Source of the DNA: JAOPZW01 sp963764585
GTDB taxonomy: Bacteria; Actinomycetota; Thermoleophilia; Solirubrobacterales; Solirubrobacteraceae
DNA length: 64,000 nt
NCBI GenBank assembly: GCA_963764585.1
Contig: CAVXTB010000021.1
Span: 1 to 64,000, forward strand
Direction: 5' to 3'
Part shown: in pieces, positions 35,754 to 44,426 of the stretch
Layout: the number at the start of each line of letters is the position of its first letter
How positions within the stretch are numbered: the stretch's first letter is position 1
Translations under genes and position numbers: made by a program
Notes under the pieces: generated by a model
The model's database searches: none
Seen by the model: the letters and a program-made list of their open reading frames with translations, nothing else
What the model was told of the DNA's origin: nothing

Positions 35754-37009
35754 CACAGGTCCCTCCGCACGAGCTTGCCCGACGCCGTGCGCGGCAGCGT
35801 CGTGGTGAACGCGATCTCCTTGGGCACCTTGAACGAGGCCAGCCGCGCGGCGCACCACGCGCGCAGCTCGTCGGCCTCGATGTCGGGCTCGGCGACCACC
35901 GTCGCGACGACCGCCTCGCCCCACTCCGGGTGCGCGCGGCCGTGCACGGCAGCCTCGAAGACGTCGGGATGGGCCTCGAGCACCGCCTCGACCTCGGCCG
36001 GCGCGACGTTCTCACCGCCGGAGATGATCGTGTCGGCCTTGCGGCCGAGGATCCGCAGCGCGCCGTCGGGCCCCCACTCGCCGAGGTCGCCCGTGGCGAT
36101 CGACGGGCCCGACTTCGGGGCGACGGTCGGACCGCTGACGAGGATCTCCGCGTCGCCGGCGACCCGCACCTTCGTGCAGAACAGCGGCGCGCCGAGCGTC
36201 GTGACCTGCGAGCACGCCTCGGTCAGCCCGTACGTGGGTGCGACCCGCACGCCGGCGGCGGCGGCGCGGCCCTGCAGCGCGTTGGTCGCCGGGGCGCCGC
36301 CGAGCAGCGCCCAGCGCAGCGTCGGCGGGTGGCGCAGGCCGGCGTCGAGCAAGCGCTGAAGCGTCGTGGGCACGAGCGAGACGATCGTCGGCCCGTCGTC
36401 CATGAGCGCGGCGAGCACGCGCTCGGTGTCGAAGCGCTCGTGCACGAGCGCGGTCGTGCCGTAGATCGCCGAGCGCATGACGATCGACAGGCCGCCGACG
36501 TGCGACAGCGGCAGCGCGCACAGCCAGCGCTCCTCGCGATCGAGACCGAGAGCGACCGCGGAGCCCAGCGCGCTCCACAGCCAGTTGCCGAAGGTCAGCT
36601 CGACGCGCTTCGGCGCGCCGCTCGTGCCCGAGGTGTGGACGACGATCGCCGGTGCGTCGAGGTCATGGCGCTCGCGCAGGCGCGCCTCGGCGGCCGGCGT
36701 GCCGATCACCGCCCCGTCGATCACCTCGGTCGTACCCTCGATCACGCGCGCGCGCTCGCGCGCGCTGAGACGAACGTCGACCGGGACGGCGACCGCGCCG
36801 AGGCGCAGGACCGCGTGCAGCGCGACGCAGAAGCCCTCGCCGGGCGGCAGCGCGATGCCGACGTGGTCGAACGGGCGCACGCCGCGGCCGGCCAGGCGCC
36901 GCGCGGTCGCGTCGACCTCGGCGAGCAGCTCGGCGTAGGTCAGCGCGTTGATCGCGAGGCGGTCCGGATGGCGCGCTGCGGCCCGCGGCAGCCAGGCATC
37001 GACGAGCAC
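35753..37009 (-). CDS. menE: o-Succinylbenzoate-CoA ligase
   Basis: Acyl-adenylating enzyme that activates o-succinylbenzoate, 418 residues. The P-loop is VVHTSGTSGAPKRVELT; further ANL blocks are PTYGLTEACSQ, ATGDLGEWGPDGALRILGRKADTIISGG and the C-terminal Lys in LPRTASGKLVRRDL. The protein is shorter than fatty acyl-CoA ligases, as usual for MenE. I chose GTG 37009, with TACGGT 8 nt upstream, as a leaderless start. It forms an operon with the UbiE-like gene and is divergent from the MetE-C-like gene. Men-neighbours support MenE over other ligases. Confidence 0.88.
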   Translation of the reverse strand: MLVDAWLPRAAARHPDRLAINALTYAELLAEVDATARRLAGRGVRPFDHVGIALPPGEGFCVALHAVLRLGAVAVPVDVRLSARERARVIEGTTEVIDGAVIGTPAAEARLRERHDLDAPAIVVHTSGTSGAPKRVELTFGNWLWSALGSAVALGLDREERWLCALPLSHVGGLSIVMRSAIYGTTALVHERFDTERVLAALMDDGPTIVSLVPTTLQRLLDAGLRHPPTLRWALLGGAPATNALQGRAAAAGVRVAPTYGLTEACSQVTTLGAPLFCTKVRVAGDAEILVSGPTVAPKSGPSIATGDLGEWGPDGALRILGRKADTIISGGENVAPAEVEAVLEAHPDVFEAAVHGRAHPEWGEAVVATVVAEPDIEADELRAWCAARLASFKVPKEIAFTTTLPRTASGKLVRRDL

Positions 37010-37017
37010 GGCACGGG

Positions 37018-37023
37018 ACCGTA
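37018..37023 (-). promoter_or_regulatory. Putative -10 box of menE
   Basis: TACGGT on the minus strand, 8 nt before the GTG at 37009, consistent with a leaderless transcript. Confidence 0.45.
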
Positions 37024-37082
37024 CCGAGCCACGCGCCACGACCCGTCGCCGCCCTATCAGGGATCCTGAGAAGATCGTCGGC

Positions 37083-38156
37083 GTGAGCGCTCGTCGTCCA
37101 GCGCGCGCCGAGGTCGTCGGCAGCCTGCTGCGCCCCCAGCGGCTGCTCGACGGCGGCGTGCCGGAGGAGGTCCTCGACGAGGAGGTCCGCGCGGCGGTCG
37201 CGCGCCAGATCGATCTCGGCCTCGACGTCGTCACCGACGGCGAGTTCGGGCGCGCGGCCTTCACGCACTCCTTCTACGACGCGATCGAGGGCATCGAGCC
37301 CGACCCCGTCCCGGTGCGCTTCCGCAACGCCGCCGGTGAGAAGGTGACCTACACCGGCGTGCCGCGCATCGGCGGGCGCCTGCGCAAGGTCGACTCGCCG
37401 CTGGCTCGCGAGGCCGATCGGCTGCGCGCCATCACCGACCACCCGTTCAAGGTCTCGCTGCCTGCCGCGTCGTGGTTCCTGCCGAGCGCGTTCTTCGACG
37501 AGGGCGGCTCCTACGCCTCGCACGACGAGCTGCTCGAGGCCACGCTCGCGATCCAGCGCGAGCTGATCGGCGAGGCGATCGGCGCCGGCGCGCGCTACGT
37601 GCAGCTCGACTTCCCCAGCTACGTGCAGCTCGTCGACGCCGGCGCGCGCGAGTACGCGATCGTGCGCCAGGGGATCGACCCCGACGCGTTCCTGGCCAAG
37701 GCCCTGGACCTCGACCGCCGGGTGATCGAGGGCTTCCCGGCCGACGTCACGTTCGGCATGCACATCTGCCGCGGCAACTTCCGATCGATGTGGATCTACG
37801 AGGGCTCGCTGGAGCCGGTGGCCGAGGCGATCTTCACCGAACTGCCCTACGACGTGTTCCTGCTGGAGTGGGACGACCCCACTCGCGCCGGCGACTACTC
37901 CGCGCTGCGCCACCTGCCGCGCGGCGGGCCGATCGCCGTGCTCGGCCTCGTGTCGAGCAAGGACCCCGAGGTCGAGACGCGCGAGGTCCTGCTGCGCGAG
38001 ATCGAGCGCGCCTCCCGGCACGCCGACGTCGGCCAGCTCGCGCTCAGCCCGCAGTGCGGCTTCGCGTCGGTCGCCGAGGGCAACGCGCTGCCGGCCGACG
38101 CGCAGTGGGCCAAGCTGGAGGTCGTCGGGCGCGTGGCTGCCGAAGTCTGGGGCTGA
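37083..38156 (+). CDS. MetE C-terminal-domain-like methyltransferase
   Basis: A 357-residue protein like the C-terminal catalytic barrel of cobalamin-independent methionine synthase, without its N-terminal half. The zinc ligands seem present: His and Cys in MHICRGN, Glu in LLEWDD, and Cys in LSPQCGFAS. The N-terminal VGSLLRPQRLLDGG and DGEFGR are typical. Such short homologues use unidentified methyl donors or act on other thiols. It lies between menE and menB; a menaquinone role is not suggested by its family. No SAM or cobalamin riboswitch fits in the 73-bp upstream gap, which holds only a small inverted repeat (TCAGG/CCTGA at 37057-37069). Confidence 0.85.
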   Translation: MSARRPARAEVVGSLLRPQRLLDGGVPEEVLDEEVRAAVARQIDLGLDVVTDGEFGRAAFTHSFYDAIEGIEPDPVPVRFRNAAGEKVTYTGVPRIGGRLRKVDSPLAREADRLRAITDHPFKVSLPAASWFLPSAFFDEGGSYASHDELLEATLAIQRELIGEAIGAGARYVQLDFPSYVQLVDAGAREYAIVRQGIDPDAFLAKALDLDRRVIEGFPADVTFGMHICRGNFRSMWIYEGSLEPVAEAIFTELPYDVFLLEWDDPTRAGDYSALRHLPRGGPIAVLGLVSSKDPEVETREVLLREIERASRHADVGQLALSPQCGFASVAEGNALPADAQWAKLEVVGRVAAEVWG

Positions 38157-38157
38157 A

Positions 38158-38163
38158 TAACCT
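38158..38163 (+). promoter_or_regulatory. Putative -10 box of menB-menA-menC
   Basis: TAACCT, 8 nt before the menB ATG. The same hexamer precedes the patatin gene at 7 nt. It fits a leaderless transcript. Confidence 0.45.
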
Positions 38164-38171
38164 GCCGGCCC

Positions 38172-39002
38172 ATGCCAGTGACCTGGACGCCGGCGGGCGG
38201 CGAGTACGAGGACATCCGCTACGAGCTCAGCGGCGACGGGATCGCGAAGATCACCATCGACCGCCCCGAGGTCCGCAACGCCTTCCGCCCGCAGACGGTC
38301 GTCGAGCTGTCGACGGCCTTCGAGCGCGCGCGCGAGGACAGCTCGGTCGGCGTGATCATCCTCACCGGCGAGGGGGCGCTGGCCTTCTGCTCGGGCGGCG
38401 ACCAGCGCGTGCGCGGCGACCAGGGCTACGAGACCGAGCCGGGCAGCGGCGTCGGGCGCTTTCACGTCACCGACCTGCACGTCCAGATCCGCCGCCTGCC
38501 CAAGCCCGTCGTCGCGATGGTCGCCGGCTACGCGGTCGGCGGCGGCCACGTGCTGCACCTCGTCTGCGACCTGACCATCGCCGCCGACAACGCGCGCTTC
38601 GGGCAGACCGGCCCGCGCGTGGGCTCGTGGGACGGCGGCTTCGGCGCATCGCTGCTGCGCGACCTCGTCGGCACCAAGCGCGCGAAGGAGGTGTGGCTGC
38701 TGTGCCGCCAGTACGACGCGCAGCAGGCGCTCGCCATGGGCCTCGTCAACACCGTCGTGCCCCTCGACGACCTCGAGGAGGAGACGGTCGCCTGGTGTCG
38801 CGAGATGCTCGCGCTCTCGCCCTTCGCGCTGCGGCTGGTGAAGGCAAGCTTCCACGCCCACGAGGACGGCTATGCCGGGGTCCAGCAGCTCGCCCACGAC
38901 ACCAACCTGCTCTTCTACGCGTCCGACGAGGCGCGCGAGGGCCGGGAGGCCTACAAGGAGAAGCGCGCTCCCGACTTCTCGAAGTTCCCAAGGCGCCCCT
39001 AG
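38172..39002 (+). CDS. menB: 1,4-Dihydroxy-2-naphthoyl-CoA synthase
   Basis: Crotonase-fold ring-closing enzyme, 276 residues. YEDIRYELSGDGIAKITIDRPEVRNAFRPQT at the start, the SGGDQRVRGDQGY block that marks MenB (oxyanion/bicarbonate region), VAGYAVGGGHVLHLVCDLTIAADNARFGQTGPRVGSWDGG, and the WLLCRQYDAQQALAMGLVN block are all typical. It is first in menB-menA-menC; menA follows after 3 bp. Confidence 0.95.
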   Translation: MPVTWTPAGGEYEDIRYELSGDGIAKITIDRPEVRNAFRPQTVVELSTAFERAREDSSVGVIILTGEGALAFCSGGDQRVRGDQGYETEPGSGVGRFHVTDLHVQIRRLPKPVVAMVAGYAVGGGHVLHLVCDLTIAADNARFGQTGPRVGSWDGGFGASLLRDLVGTKRAKEVWLLCRQYDAQQALAMGLVNTVVPLDDLEEETVAWCREMLALSPFALRLVKASFHAHEDGYAGVQQLAHDTNLLFYASDEAREGREAYKEKRAPDFSKFPRRP

Positions 39003-39005
39003 CGC

Positions 39006-39887
39006 GTGTCGAGCATCCGCATCTGGATCATGGCCGCGCGCGTGCGGACGCTGCCCGCGGCGGTCGCGCCCGTGCTCGTCGGGACGGCGCTGTCGGCCAC
39101 CGAGCGCGACCTGCGCGTCGGCGGGTTCATCGCTGCGCTCGTCGGCGCGATCTTCATCCAGGTCGGCACCAACCTCTCCAACGACTACTCCGACGCGCGC
39201 CGCGGCGCCGACGCCGAGGATCGCCTCGGGCCCGTGCGCGTCACCGCCGGCGGCCTCGTGCCGCCGCGCCAGGTGCTCGTCGCCACCTACGTCTCCTTCG
39301 GTGCCGCGGTTCTGTGCGGCGTCTACCTCGTCTACCTCGCCGGCCCGATCCTGCTGGCCATCGGCGCCGCGTCGATCCTCGCCGGCGTGCTCTACACCGG
39401 TGGCCCGCGGCCCTACGGCTACGAGGGGCTCGGCGAGGTCTTCGTCTTCGCGTTCTTCGGCATCGTGGCGGTGACCGGCTCCTACTACGTGCAGGCCGAG
39501 CAGGTGACGTGGGAGGCGTTCGTCCTCGCGGTCCCGGTCGGGCTGCTCGCCGCCGCGATCCTGGTCGTCAACAACGTCCGCGACCTCGAGACCGACCGGC
39601 GCGCGGGCAAGCGCACCCTGGCCGTACGACTCGGTCGCGAGCGCACGCGTACCCTGTACGGACTCATGGTCTACGGCGCCTTCGTCACTGCGCCGGTGCC
39701 CTGGGTCGCGGGGACGCTGTCGGCGTGGCTGTTGCTGCCGCTCGTGCTGCTCCCGGTTGCCGTCGGCCTGGTCCGCTTGGTGCGCCAGCACGCCGACGGC
39801 CCGACCCTCAACCGCGCGCTGGCGCGCACCGGGATGCTCCAGCTCGCCTTCTGCGTGCTGCTGTCGGCGGGGCTGCTGGCGAGCTGA
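39006..39887 (+). CDS. menA: DHNA polyprenyltransferase
   Basis: Integral-membrane prenyltransferase of the UbiA superfamily, 293 residues, about eight helices. The two Asp-rich loops are NLSNDYSDARRGADAED and NNVRDLETDRRAGKRTLAV, which bind the prenyl diphosphate through magnesium. GTG start 3 bp after the menB stop; the stop overlaps the menC ATG by one base (TGATG). It joins DHNA to the prenyl chain, giving demethylmenaquinone. Confidence 0.95.
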   Translation: MSSIRIWIMAARVRTLPAAVAPVLVGTALSATERDLRVGGFIAALVGAIFIQVGTNLSNDYSDARRGADAEDRLGPVRVTAGGLVPPRQVLVATYVSFGAAVLCGVYLVYLAGPILLAIGAASILAGVLYTGGPRPYGYEGLGEVFVFAFFGIVAVTGSYYVQAEQVTWEAFVLAVPVGLLAAAILVVNNVRDLETDRRAGKRTLAVRLGRERTRTLYGLMVYGAFVTAPVPWVAGTLSAWLLLPLVLLPVAVGLVRLVRQHADGPTLNRALARTGMLQLAFCVLLSAGLLAS

Positions 39888-40900
39888 TGGACGTCCGCGT
39901 CGCCACGGTCACGCTGACCTTCGCCGACCCGATCCCGACCGCCTTCGGCACCCTCCGGACCCGCGAGCTGCTGCTGCTGCGCCTGCGCGACCGCGACGGG
40001 GCCGTCGGCTGGGGCGAGGCGGCCCCGCTGAAGCCCTACGACGGGGTCTCGCAGGCCAAGGTCCGCGACGCCTTCGACGCCTACGAGGAGCTGCTGCGCG
40101 GCGGTGACGGCAGCCCCGCCGGCGACCTGCTCGAGCGCTGCCGCATCGTGGCCGACGTGCCGCAGGCGCTCGCGGCGGTCGACCTCGCGCTGTGGGACCT
40201 CGCCGGCAACCGCGAGGGCAAGCCGGTGTGCTCGCTGATCGCCGACGATCCGGACACCGAGGTCCGCGTCAACGCGACGATCGCCGCCGAGGATCGCGCG
40301 CACGCCGCCCAGCAGGCGGCAGCTGCGGCGAAGGCGGGGTACTCGTGCGTGAAGGTCAAGGTCGGCATCGGCGACGACGCCGGGCGCGTCGCCGCCGTGC
40401 GCGCGGCCATCGGGCCGGAGATCGAGCTGCGCCTGGACGCCAACGGCGCCTGGGAGGTCGACGAGGCGGTGGCCGCGATCGAGGCGCTCGCGCCCGCCGG
40501 CCTGGAGCTCGTCGAGGAGCCCGTCCACGGCGTGCAGGCCATGCGCCAGGTCCGCGACCGCGTCGCCGTGCGCGTGGCGATGGACGAGACCGCCGCGGAC
40601 CCGGGCTCGCTGACGGCCAAGGTCGCCGATGCGGTCTGCCTGAAGGTCTCGCGCTGCGGCGGCATCTCGCGCCTGCTCGCGCAGGCCGCGCTGGTGCGCC
40701 AGTCGGGCGCCGACGTCTACCTCGCCTCGACCTTCGACGGCCCGCTCGGCATCGCCGCAGCCGTGCATTGCGCGGCCGCGCTGAAGACGACCGCCGCCTG
40801 CGGGCTGGGGACGCTCGGCCTCTTCGCCGACGAGCTGACCGTGCTGCCGGTGGAGGACGGGGCGATCGCCGTGCCCGAGCAGCCGGGGCTCGGGGTCTAG
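39887..40900 (+). CDS. menC: o-Succinylbenzoate synthase
   Basis: Enolase-superfamily dehydratase, 337 residues. Catalytic Lys pair in SCVKVKVGIG, metal ligands in ELRLDANGAWEVDEA, VEEPV and MDET, and the second-side Lys in VCLKVSRCGG. The muconate-lactonizing subgroup also includes dipeptide epimerases with very similar motifs; the position between menA and menH makes MenC the better call. The last three bases plus one form the shared CTAG with convergent menH. Confidence 0.9.
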   Translation: MDVRVATVTLTFADPIPTAFGTLRTRELLLLRLRDRDGAVGWGEAAPLKPYDGVSQAKVRDAFDAYEELLRGGDGSPAGDLLERCRIVADVPQALAAVDLALWDLAGNREGKPVCSLIADDPDTEVRVNATIAAEDRAHAAQQAAAAAKAGYSCVKVKVGIGDDAGRVAAVRAAIGPEIELRLDANGAWEVDEAVAAIEALAPAGLELVEEPVHGVQAMRQVRDRVAVRVAMDETAADPGSLTAKVADAVCLKVSRCGGISRLLAQAALVRQSGADVYLASTFDGPLGIAAAVHCAAALKTTAACGLGTLGLFADELTVLPVEDGAIAVPEQPGLGV

Positions 40901-41610
40901 AGCGCTGCCGCGATCGCTGCGGGCGCCTCGCGTGGCAGGCCGTGGCCGGCGGCGGGGACGATCTCGAGCTGCGCCGCGGGCAGCGCGGTGGCGAGCCGCT
41001 CGCCGAGCGCGACGAACTTCGGGTCGTCGGCGCCGGCGAGGACCGTCGCCGGGATCGTGAGCGTCGGCAGGCGGTCCCATAGCGGCGCCATCGCGCCGGT
41101 GCCCAGGCCGCGCAGGACGGCCGCGAGGCCGCGAGGGTCGTTGCGCAGCAGGTCCTCACGCCAGATCCGCGCGGCCTCGGGTGGCGTGCCGGCGAAGAGC
41201 GGCTGGGCCGCCCAGCAATCGGCGAACGTCTCGATCGTGGCCTGTTCGGCGAAGGCCGCGAGGCGCTCGTCGTCGGCGCGGCGGGCGGCGCGCTCGGCGT
41301 CGTCTTCGATCCCGGCGGTGGTGGCGACGAGCACGAGGCGCTCGACTCGCTCGGGCGCGGCGAGCGCGACGTGCTGCGCGATCCGGCCGCCCATCGAGTA
41401 CCCGCAGAGCGCGAACCGCGGCGGCGCGGCGGCCAGCACGTCGGCCACGACCGCGTCGAAGGTGATCGGCCGCGCCTCGCGCGCGTCGCCGTGGCCGCGG
41501 AGGTCGGGCGCGAGCGCGTTATAGCGTTCGCGGTCCAGCCGCTCGATCACCGCATCCCAGGCGCGCCCGGTACCGGCGAAGCCGTGAAGGAGGACGACGG
41601 TGGCCGGCAT
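40897..41610 (-). CDS. menH: SHCHC synthase-like alpha/beta hydrolase
   Basis: Alpha/beta hydrolase of 237 residues: LLHGFAGTGRAWD, DLRGHGDA, nucleophile Ser in CGYSMGGRIAQHVAL, and His in PAAGHGLPREAP. Members between menC and menD usually are MenH (2-succinyl-6-hydroxy-2,4-cyclohexadiene-1-carboxylate synthase), and the length and absence of a large cap agree. It is on the opposite strand to both: it shares CTAG with menC and starts 11 bp from menD. Confidence 0.85.
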   Translation of the reverse strand: MPATVVLLHGFAGTGRAWDAVIERLDRERYNALAPDLRGHGDAREARPITFDAVVADVLAAAPPRFALCGYSMGGRIAQHVALAAPERVERLVLVATTAGIEDDAERAARRADDERLAAFAEQATIETFADCWAAQPLFAGTPPEAARIWREDLLRNDPRGLAAVLRGLGTGAMAPLWDRLPTLTIPATVLAGADDPKFVALGERLATALPAAQLEIVPAAGHGLPREAPAAIAAAL

Positions 41611-41621
41611 CGGCGCTCATC

Positions 41622-43295
41622 TTGACCGAGACCATCGACACCTACCTGCTGCTGCGCGCGTTCGTCGACGAGCTCGCGCGCTGCGGGCTGGCCGGCGCGT
41701 GCACGTCGCCGGGTTCCCGCTCGACGCCGCTCGTGCTGACGCTGGCGCGCCAGCCGGGCCTGCCGACGTGGTCGCACGTCGACGAGCGCGTCGCGGGCTT
41801 CTTCGCCGTCGGCGTGGGCAAGCAGACCGGCCGTCCGGCCGCAGTCGCGTGCACGAGCGGGACCGCCGCGGCGCACTACCTGCCGGCGGTGATCGAGGCG
41901 CGCGAGGCGCGCGTGCCGCTGATCGTCCTCACCGCCGACCGCCCGGCCGAGCTGCGCGAGGTCGGCGCCGGGCAGACGATCGACCAGATCAAGCTGTACG
42001 GCGCCGCCGCGAAGTGGTTCTTCGAGGTCGGCACCCACCGCGCGACGCCCGAGCGCCTGCGCTGGATCCGCCAGCTGGCGTTTCGCGCCTACGAGACCGC
42101 GGTCGGGGGGCGGCCCGGCCCGGTGCACCTGAACGTCCCGCTGCGCGAGCCGCTGGTGCTCGACGAGCCGCTGCCCGCGGTCGCGGACGAGCCGCTCGCG
42201 CGCGCGCGCCGGCGCGCAGCCCCGCGCCCGATCGAGTTCGAGGTCGGCGAGCGCGCGGTGATCGTCGCCGGGCGCCACGAGCGCGACGACGGCCTACCCG
42301 AGGCGCTCGCCGCGGCAGCCTCCGCGTTGGGCGCGCCGCTGCTCGCCGATCCGCTCTCGGGCGCGCGCCGCGGGCCGGCGGCGGTCGCCCACTACGACGC
42401 GCTGCTGCGCGATGCCGGCTTCGCCGCGGCGCACCGCCCCGACGTCGTCGTTCGGGTGGGCGACCTGCCCACGTCCAAGCCGCTGCGCCAGTGGCTCGGC
42501 GGCCTCGAAGGCGCCCGGCAGGTCGCGTTCGATCCGGAGGGCGCGTGGCAGGACCCGGCCGGCGTGGTGACCGAGGTCCTCGACGCCGACCCGGCCGCGT
42601 GGGCGAGCGCTCAGAGCGGGCCGCCGCGCGCGTCGGCGTGGCTCGACGCCTGGCGCGCCGCCGACGCGGCCGCGGCCGACGGCATCGCCGACGCGCTGGG
42701 CGACGGCTTGAGCGAGCCGGGCGTGGCGCGCGCGCTGGCGGGCCTGCCACCCGAGGTGACCGTCTTCACCGCCTCGTCGATGCCCGTGCGCGACGTCGAG
42801 ACGTTCTGGCCGGTGAGCGACGCGCCGCGCGTGCTCGCCCACCGCGGCGCCAACGGCATCGACGGCACGCTCGCGGCGGCGTTCGGCGCCGCCGCGACGG
42901 GCGCGCGCGTGGTCGTCCACCTCGGCGACGTCGCCCTCGCGCACGACCTCGGCGCGCTGCTGTGCGCGTCGCGGCTGGGCATCGGCCTGACGATCGTGCT
43001 CGTCGACAACGGCGGCGGCGGGATCTTCGACTTCCTCTCCGTCGCCACGCAGCACGACGCCTACGAGCAGCACATGGCGACGCCCACGGGCCTCGACGCC
43101 GAGCGCGTCGCCGCCCTGTTCGGCCTGGTCCACGAGCCGGTGACCGACCTCTCCGCGATCCGCGAGGCGCCCGGCACGCTGCTGCACGCGCGCACCGATC
43201 GCGCCGAGAACGTGGCGCTGCACCGTCGCGTGTGGGACGCGGTTGGGACGCGTCTTGCACCGTCCGCCGCGCGCGCTAGCTTCGAGCGGCCATGA
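41622..43295 (+). CDS. menD: SEPHCHC synthase
   Basis: Thiamine-diphosphate enzyme adding 2-oxoglutarate to isochorismate, 557 residues. N-terminal domain with LLLRAFVDELARCGL and TSPGSRSTPLVLTLARQ; the central transition has SSMPVRDVETFWP; the ThDP-binding part is GDVALAHDLGALLCA and VLVDNGGGGIFDFLS. It starts at TTG 41622, the first possible codon before the conserved DTYLLLRAF block; no good ribosome site precedes it. The stop overlaps the next small gene by ATGA. Confidence 0.94.
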   Translation: MTETIDTYLLLRAFVDELARCGLAGACTSPGSRSTPLVLTLARQPGLPTWSHVDERVAGFFAVGVGKQTGRPAAVACTSGTAAAHYLPAVIEAREARVPLIVLTADRPAELREVGAGQTIDQIKLYGAAAKWFFEVGTHRATPERLRWIRQLAFRAYETAVGGRPGPVHLNVPLREPLVLDEPLPAVADEPLARARRRAAPRPIEFEVGERAVIVAGRHERDDGLPEALAAAASALGAPLLADPLSGARRGPAAVAHYDALLRDAGFAAAHRPDVVVRVGDLPTSKPLRQWLGGLEGARQVAFDPEGAWQDPAGVVTEVLDADPAAWASAQSGPPRASAWLDAWRAADAAAADGIADALGDGLSEPGVARALAGLPPEVTVFTASSMPVRDVETFWPVSDAPRVLAHRGANGIDGTLAAAFGAAATGARVVVHLGDVALAHDLGALLCASRLGIGLTIVLVDNGGGGIFDFLSVATQHDAYEQHMATPTGLDAERVAALFGLVHEPVTDLSAIREAPGTLLHARTDRAENVALHRRVWDAVGTRLAPSAARASFERP

Positions 43296-43543
43296 CCCAG
43301 ACCAGCCTGCTTCCCGCACCTCCGCCGACCGCCGCGTCGCGGCGCAGCTCGAAGGGCATCGGGCCAGGCGACATCGTCGAGGTCGACAAGAAGGGCCGGC
43401 GCTTCCACGCGCTGGTCGTCGAGCTCGACCAGGTCGACTCGGGGCGCTTCCACCTCAGCGTCCGACCACTCGACTCCCGCGTGTCCTACCGCCAGGCGAC
43501 CGTCCGCGAGGTCGTCGCGGTGTGGCGGCGCGCGGGACGCTGA
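43292..43543 (+). CDS. Small protein coupled to menD, unknown
   Basis: I do not recognise this 83-residue protein. The first 25 residues are Pro/Ser/Ala-rich; the rest (GPGDIVEVDKKGRRFHALVVELDQVDSG...LSVRPLDSRVSYRQATVREVVAVW) looks like a small beta-barrel of SH3 or KOW type. The ATG overlaps the menD stop by 4 bp, so it is made together with MenD. High third-position GC supports coding. Confidence 0.7.
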   Translation: MTQTSLLPAPPPTAASRRSSKGIGPGDIVEVDKKGRRFHALVVELDQVDSGRFHLSVRPLDSRVSYRQATVREVVAVWRRAGR

Positions 43544-43548
43544 GCGGT

Positions 43549-43588
43549 CGCGCGGCGCGCGGCGCGCGCGCGGGGCGCGGGCGCGCGG
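43549..43588. repeat. 40-bp tract of G and C only
   Basis: A run of GCG/CGC units without a single A or T lies between the small menD-coupled gene and the ParB-like gene. It can slip or fold on itself and might stop transcription by structure, but no T-tract follows. Confidence 0.5.
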
Positions 43589-43634
43589 ACGCGCGGGGCG
43601 TCAGCCGGGCGCGGCGGCTCGTCACAATCGCGTC

Positions 43635-44426
43635 ATGCCCCATTGCGGCGAGCTCCTCGAGCTCGACGACATCCGTCGCCGGCTGCGGTCGAGCGGCGAG
43701 AGTCACGTCGGCACGCGCGCGATCGAGATCGACCGGATCGTCGGCACGCTCGACCGCTGCTGCGACTTCGATCGGTGCTTTCACCCGATGCGGCGGGACC
43801 TCGCCGTGCGCGTCGGCGGCGTGGCGCGGGCCTTCCCGGACGGGGCGTTCCCGCCGATCGAGGTCGTGCAGGTCGACCAGGCGTACTTCGTGGTCGACGG
43901 CCACAAGCGCGTCGCGGCGGCGCGCCGGTCCGGCGTCGAGGTCATCGACGCAAACGTGACCCGGCTCGAGGTCGCCTACCCGGTGCACCCGGGCACGCAG
44001 GCGGCCGACCTCTTGCTCGCGGAGGCCGAGGACCGCGTGCTGGACGAGAGCGGGCTGCGGCGGGCGCGCGCGGGCGTGCGGGTGCCGTGCCTGTCGGAGC
44101 GAAGCTACGCCGAGCTGCTGCAGGCCATCAAGGCCCACGGCCACGACCTGATGCGCGCGCGGGAGCGCCTGCTGCCGGCAGAGGAGGTCGCCGCGCATTG
44201 GTACGACTGCGACTACGAACCCACCATGGCCGCCGCGCAGGAGGCGGGCGTCGTCGAGCTGCTGGCCTGCTGCCCCGCCGGCGAGCTCTACCTCGCACTG
44301 CACCGGCTCGCCTGGAGCGCCCCAGGCGCCGATTGCGAGGCGCTTCTCGCCACGGCTCGCGAGGCCGCCGGCGACGTCGAGCCGCCGCCCCGGAGGCGGG
44401 GCCGCTGGCTGGGCGGCCGGCGCTAG
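43635..44426 (+). CDS. ParB/Srx-like nuclease-fold protein, second copy
   Basis: A 263-residue paralogue of the protein at 22132-22980. Shared blocks: IEIDRIVGTLDRCCDFDRCF, PPIEVVQVDQAYFVVDGHKR and VAAARRSGVEVIDANV. The N-terminal 25 residues (CGELLELDDIRRRL) and the C-terminal half, helical with paired Cys in LLACCPAGELYL, differ from the first copy. The extra Cys around GTLDRCCDFDRCF are not in the first copy and could bind metal or form disulfides. Function unknown; it separates menD from menF and shares CTAG with menF at the stops. Confidence 0.75.
   Translation: MPHCGELLELDDIRRRLRSSGESHVGTRAIEIDRIVGTLDRCCDFDRCFHPMRRDLAVRVGGVARAFPDGAFPPIEVVQVDQAYFVVDGHKRVAAARRSGVEVIDANVTRLEVAYPVHPGTQAADLLLAEAEDRVLDESGLRRARAGVRVPCLSERSYAELLQAIKAHGHDLMRARERLLPAEEVAAHWYDCDYEPTMAAAQEAGVVELLACCPAGELYLALHRLAWSAPGADCEALLATAREAAGDVEPPPRRRGRWLGGRR

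Noticed and set aside
37057..37069. SAM or cobalamin riboswitch before the MetE-C-like gene
   Set aside because: The 73-bp gap holds only a 5-bp inverted repeat; none of the riboswitch cores are present.
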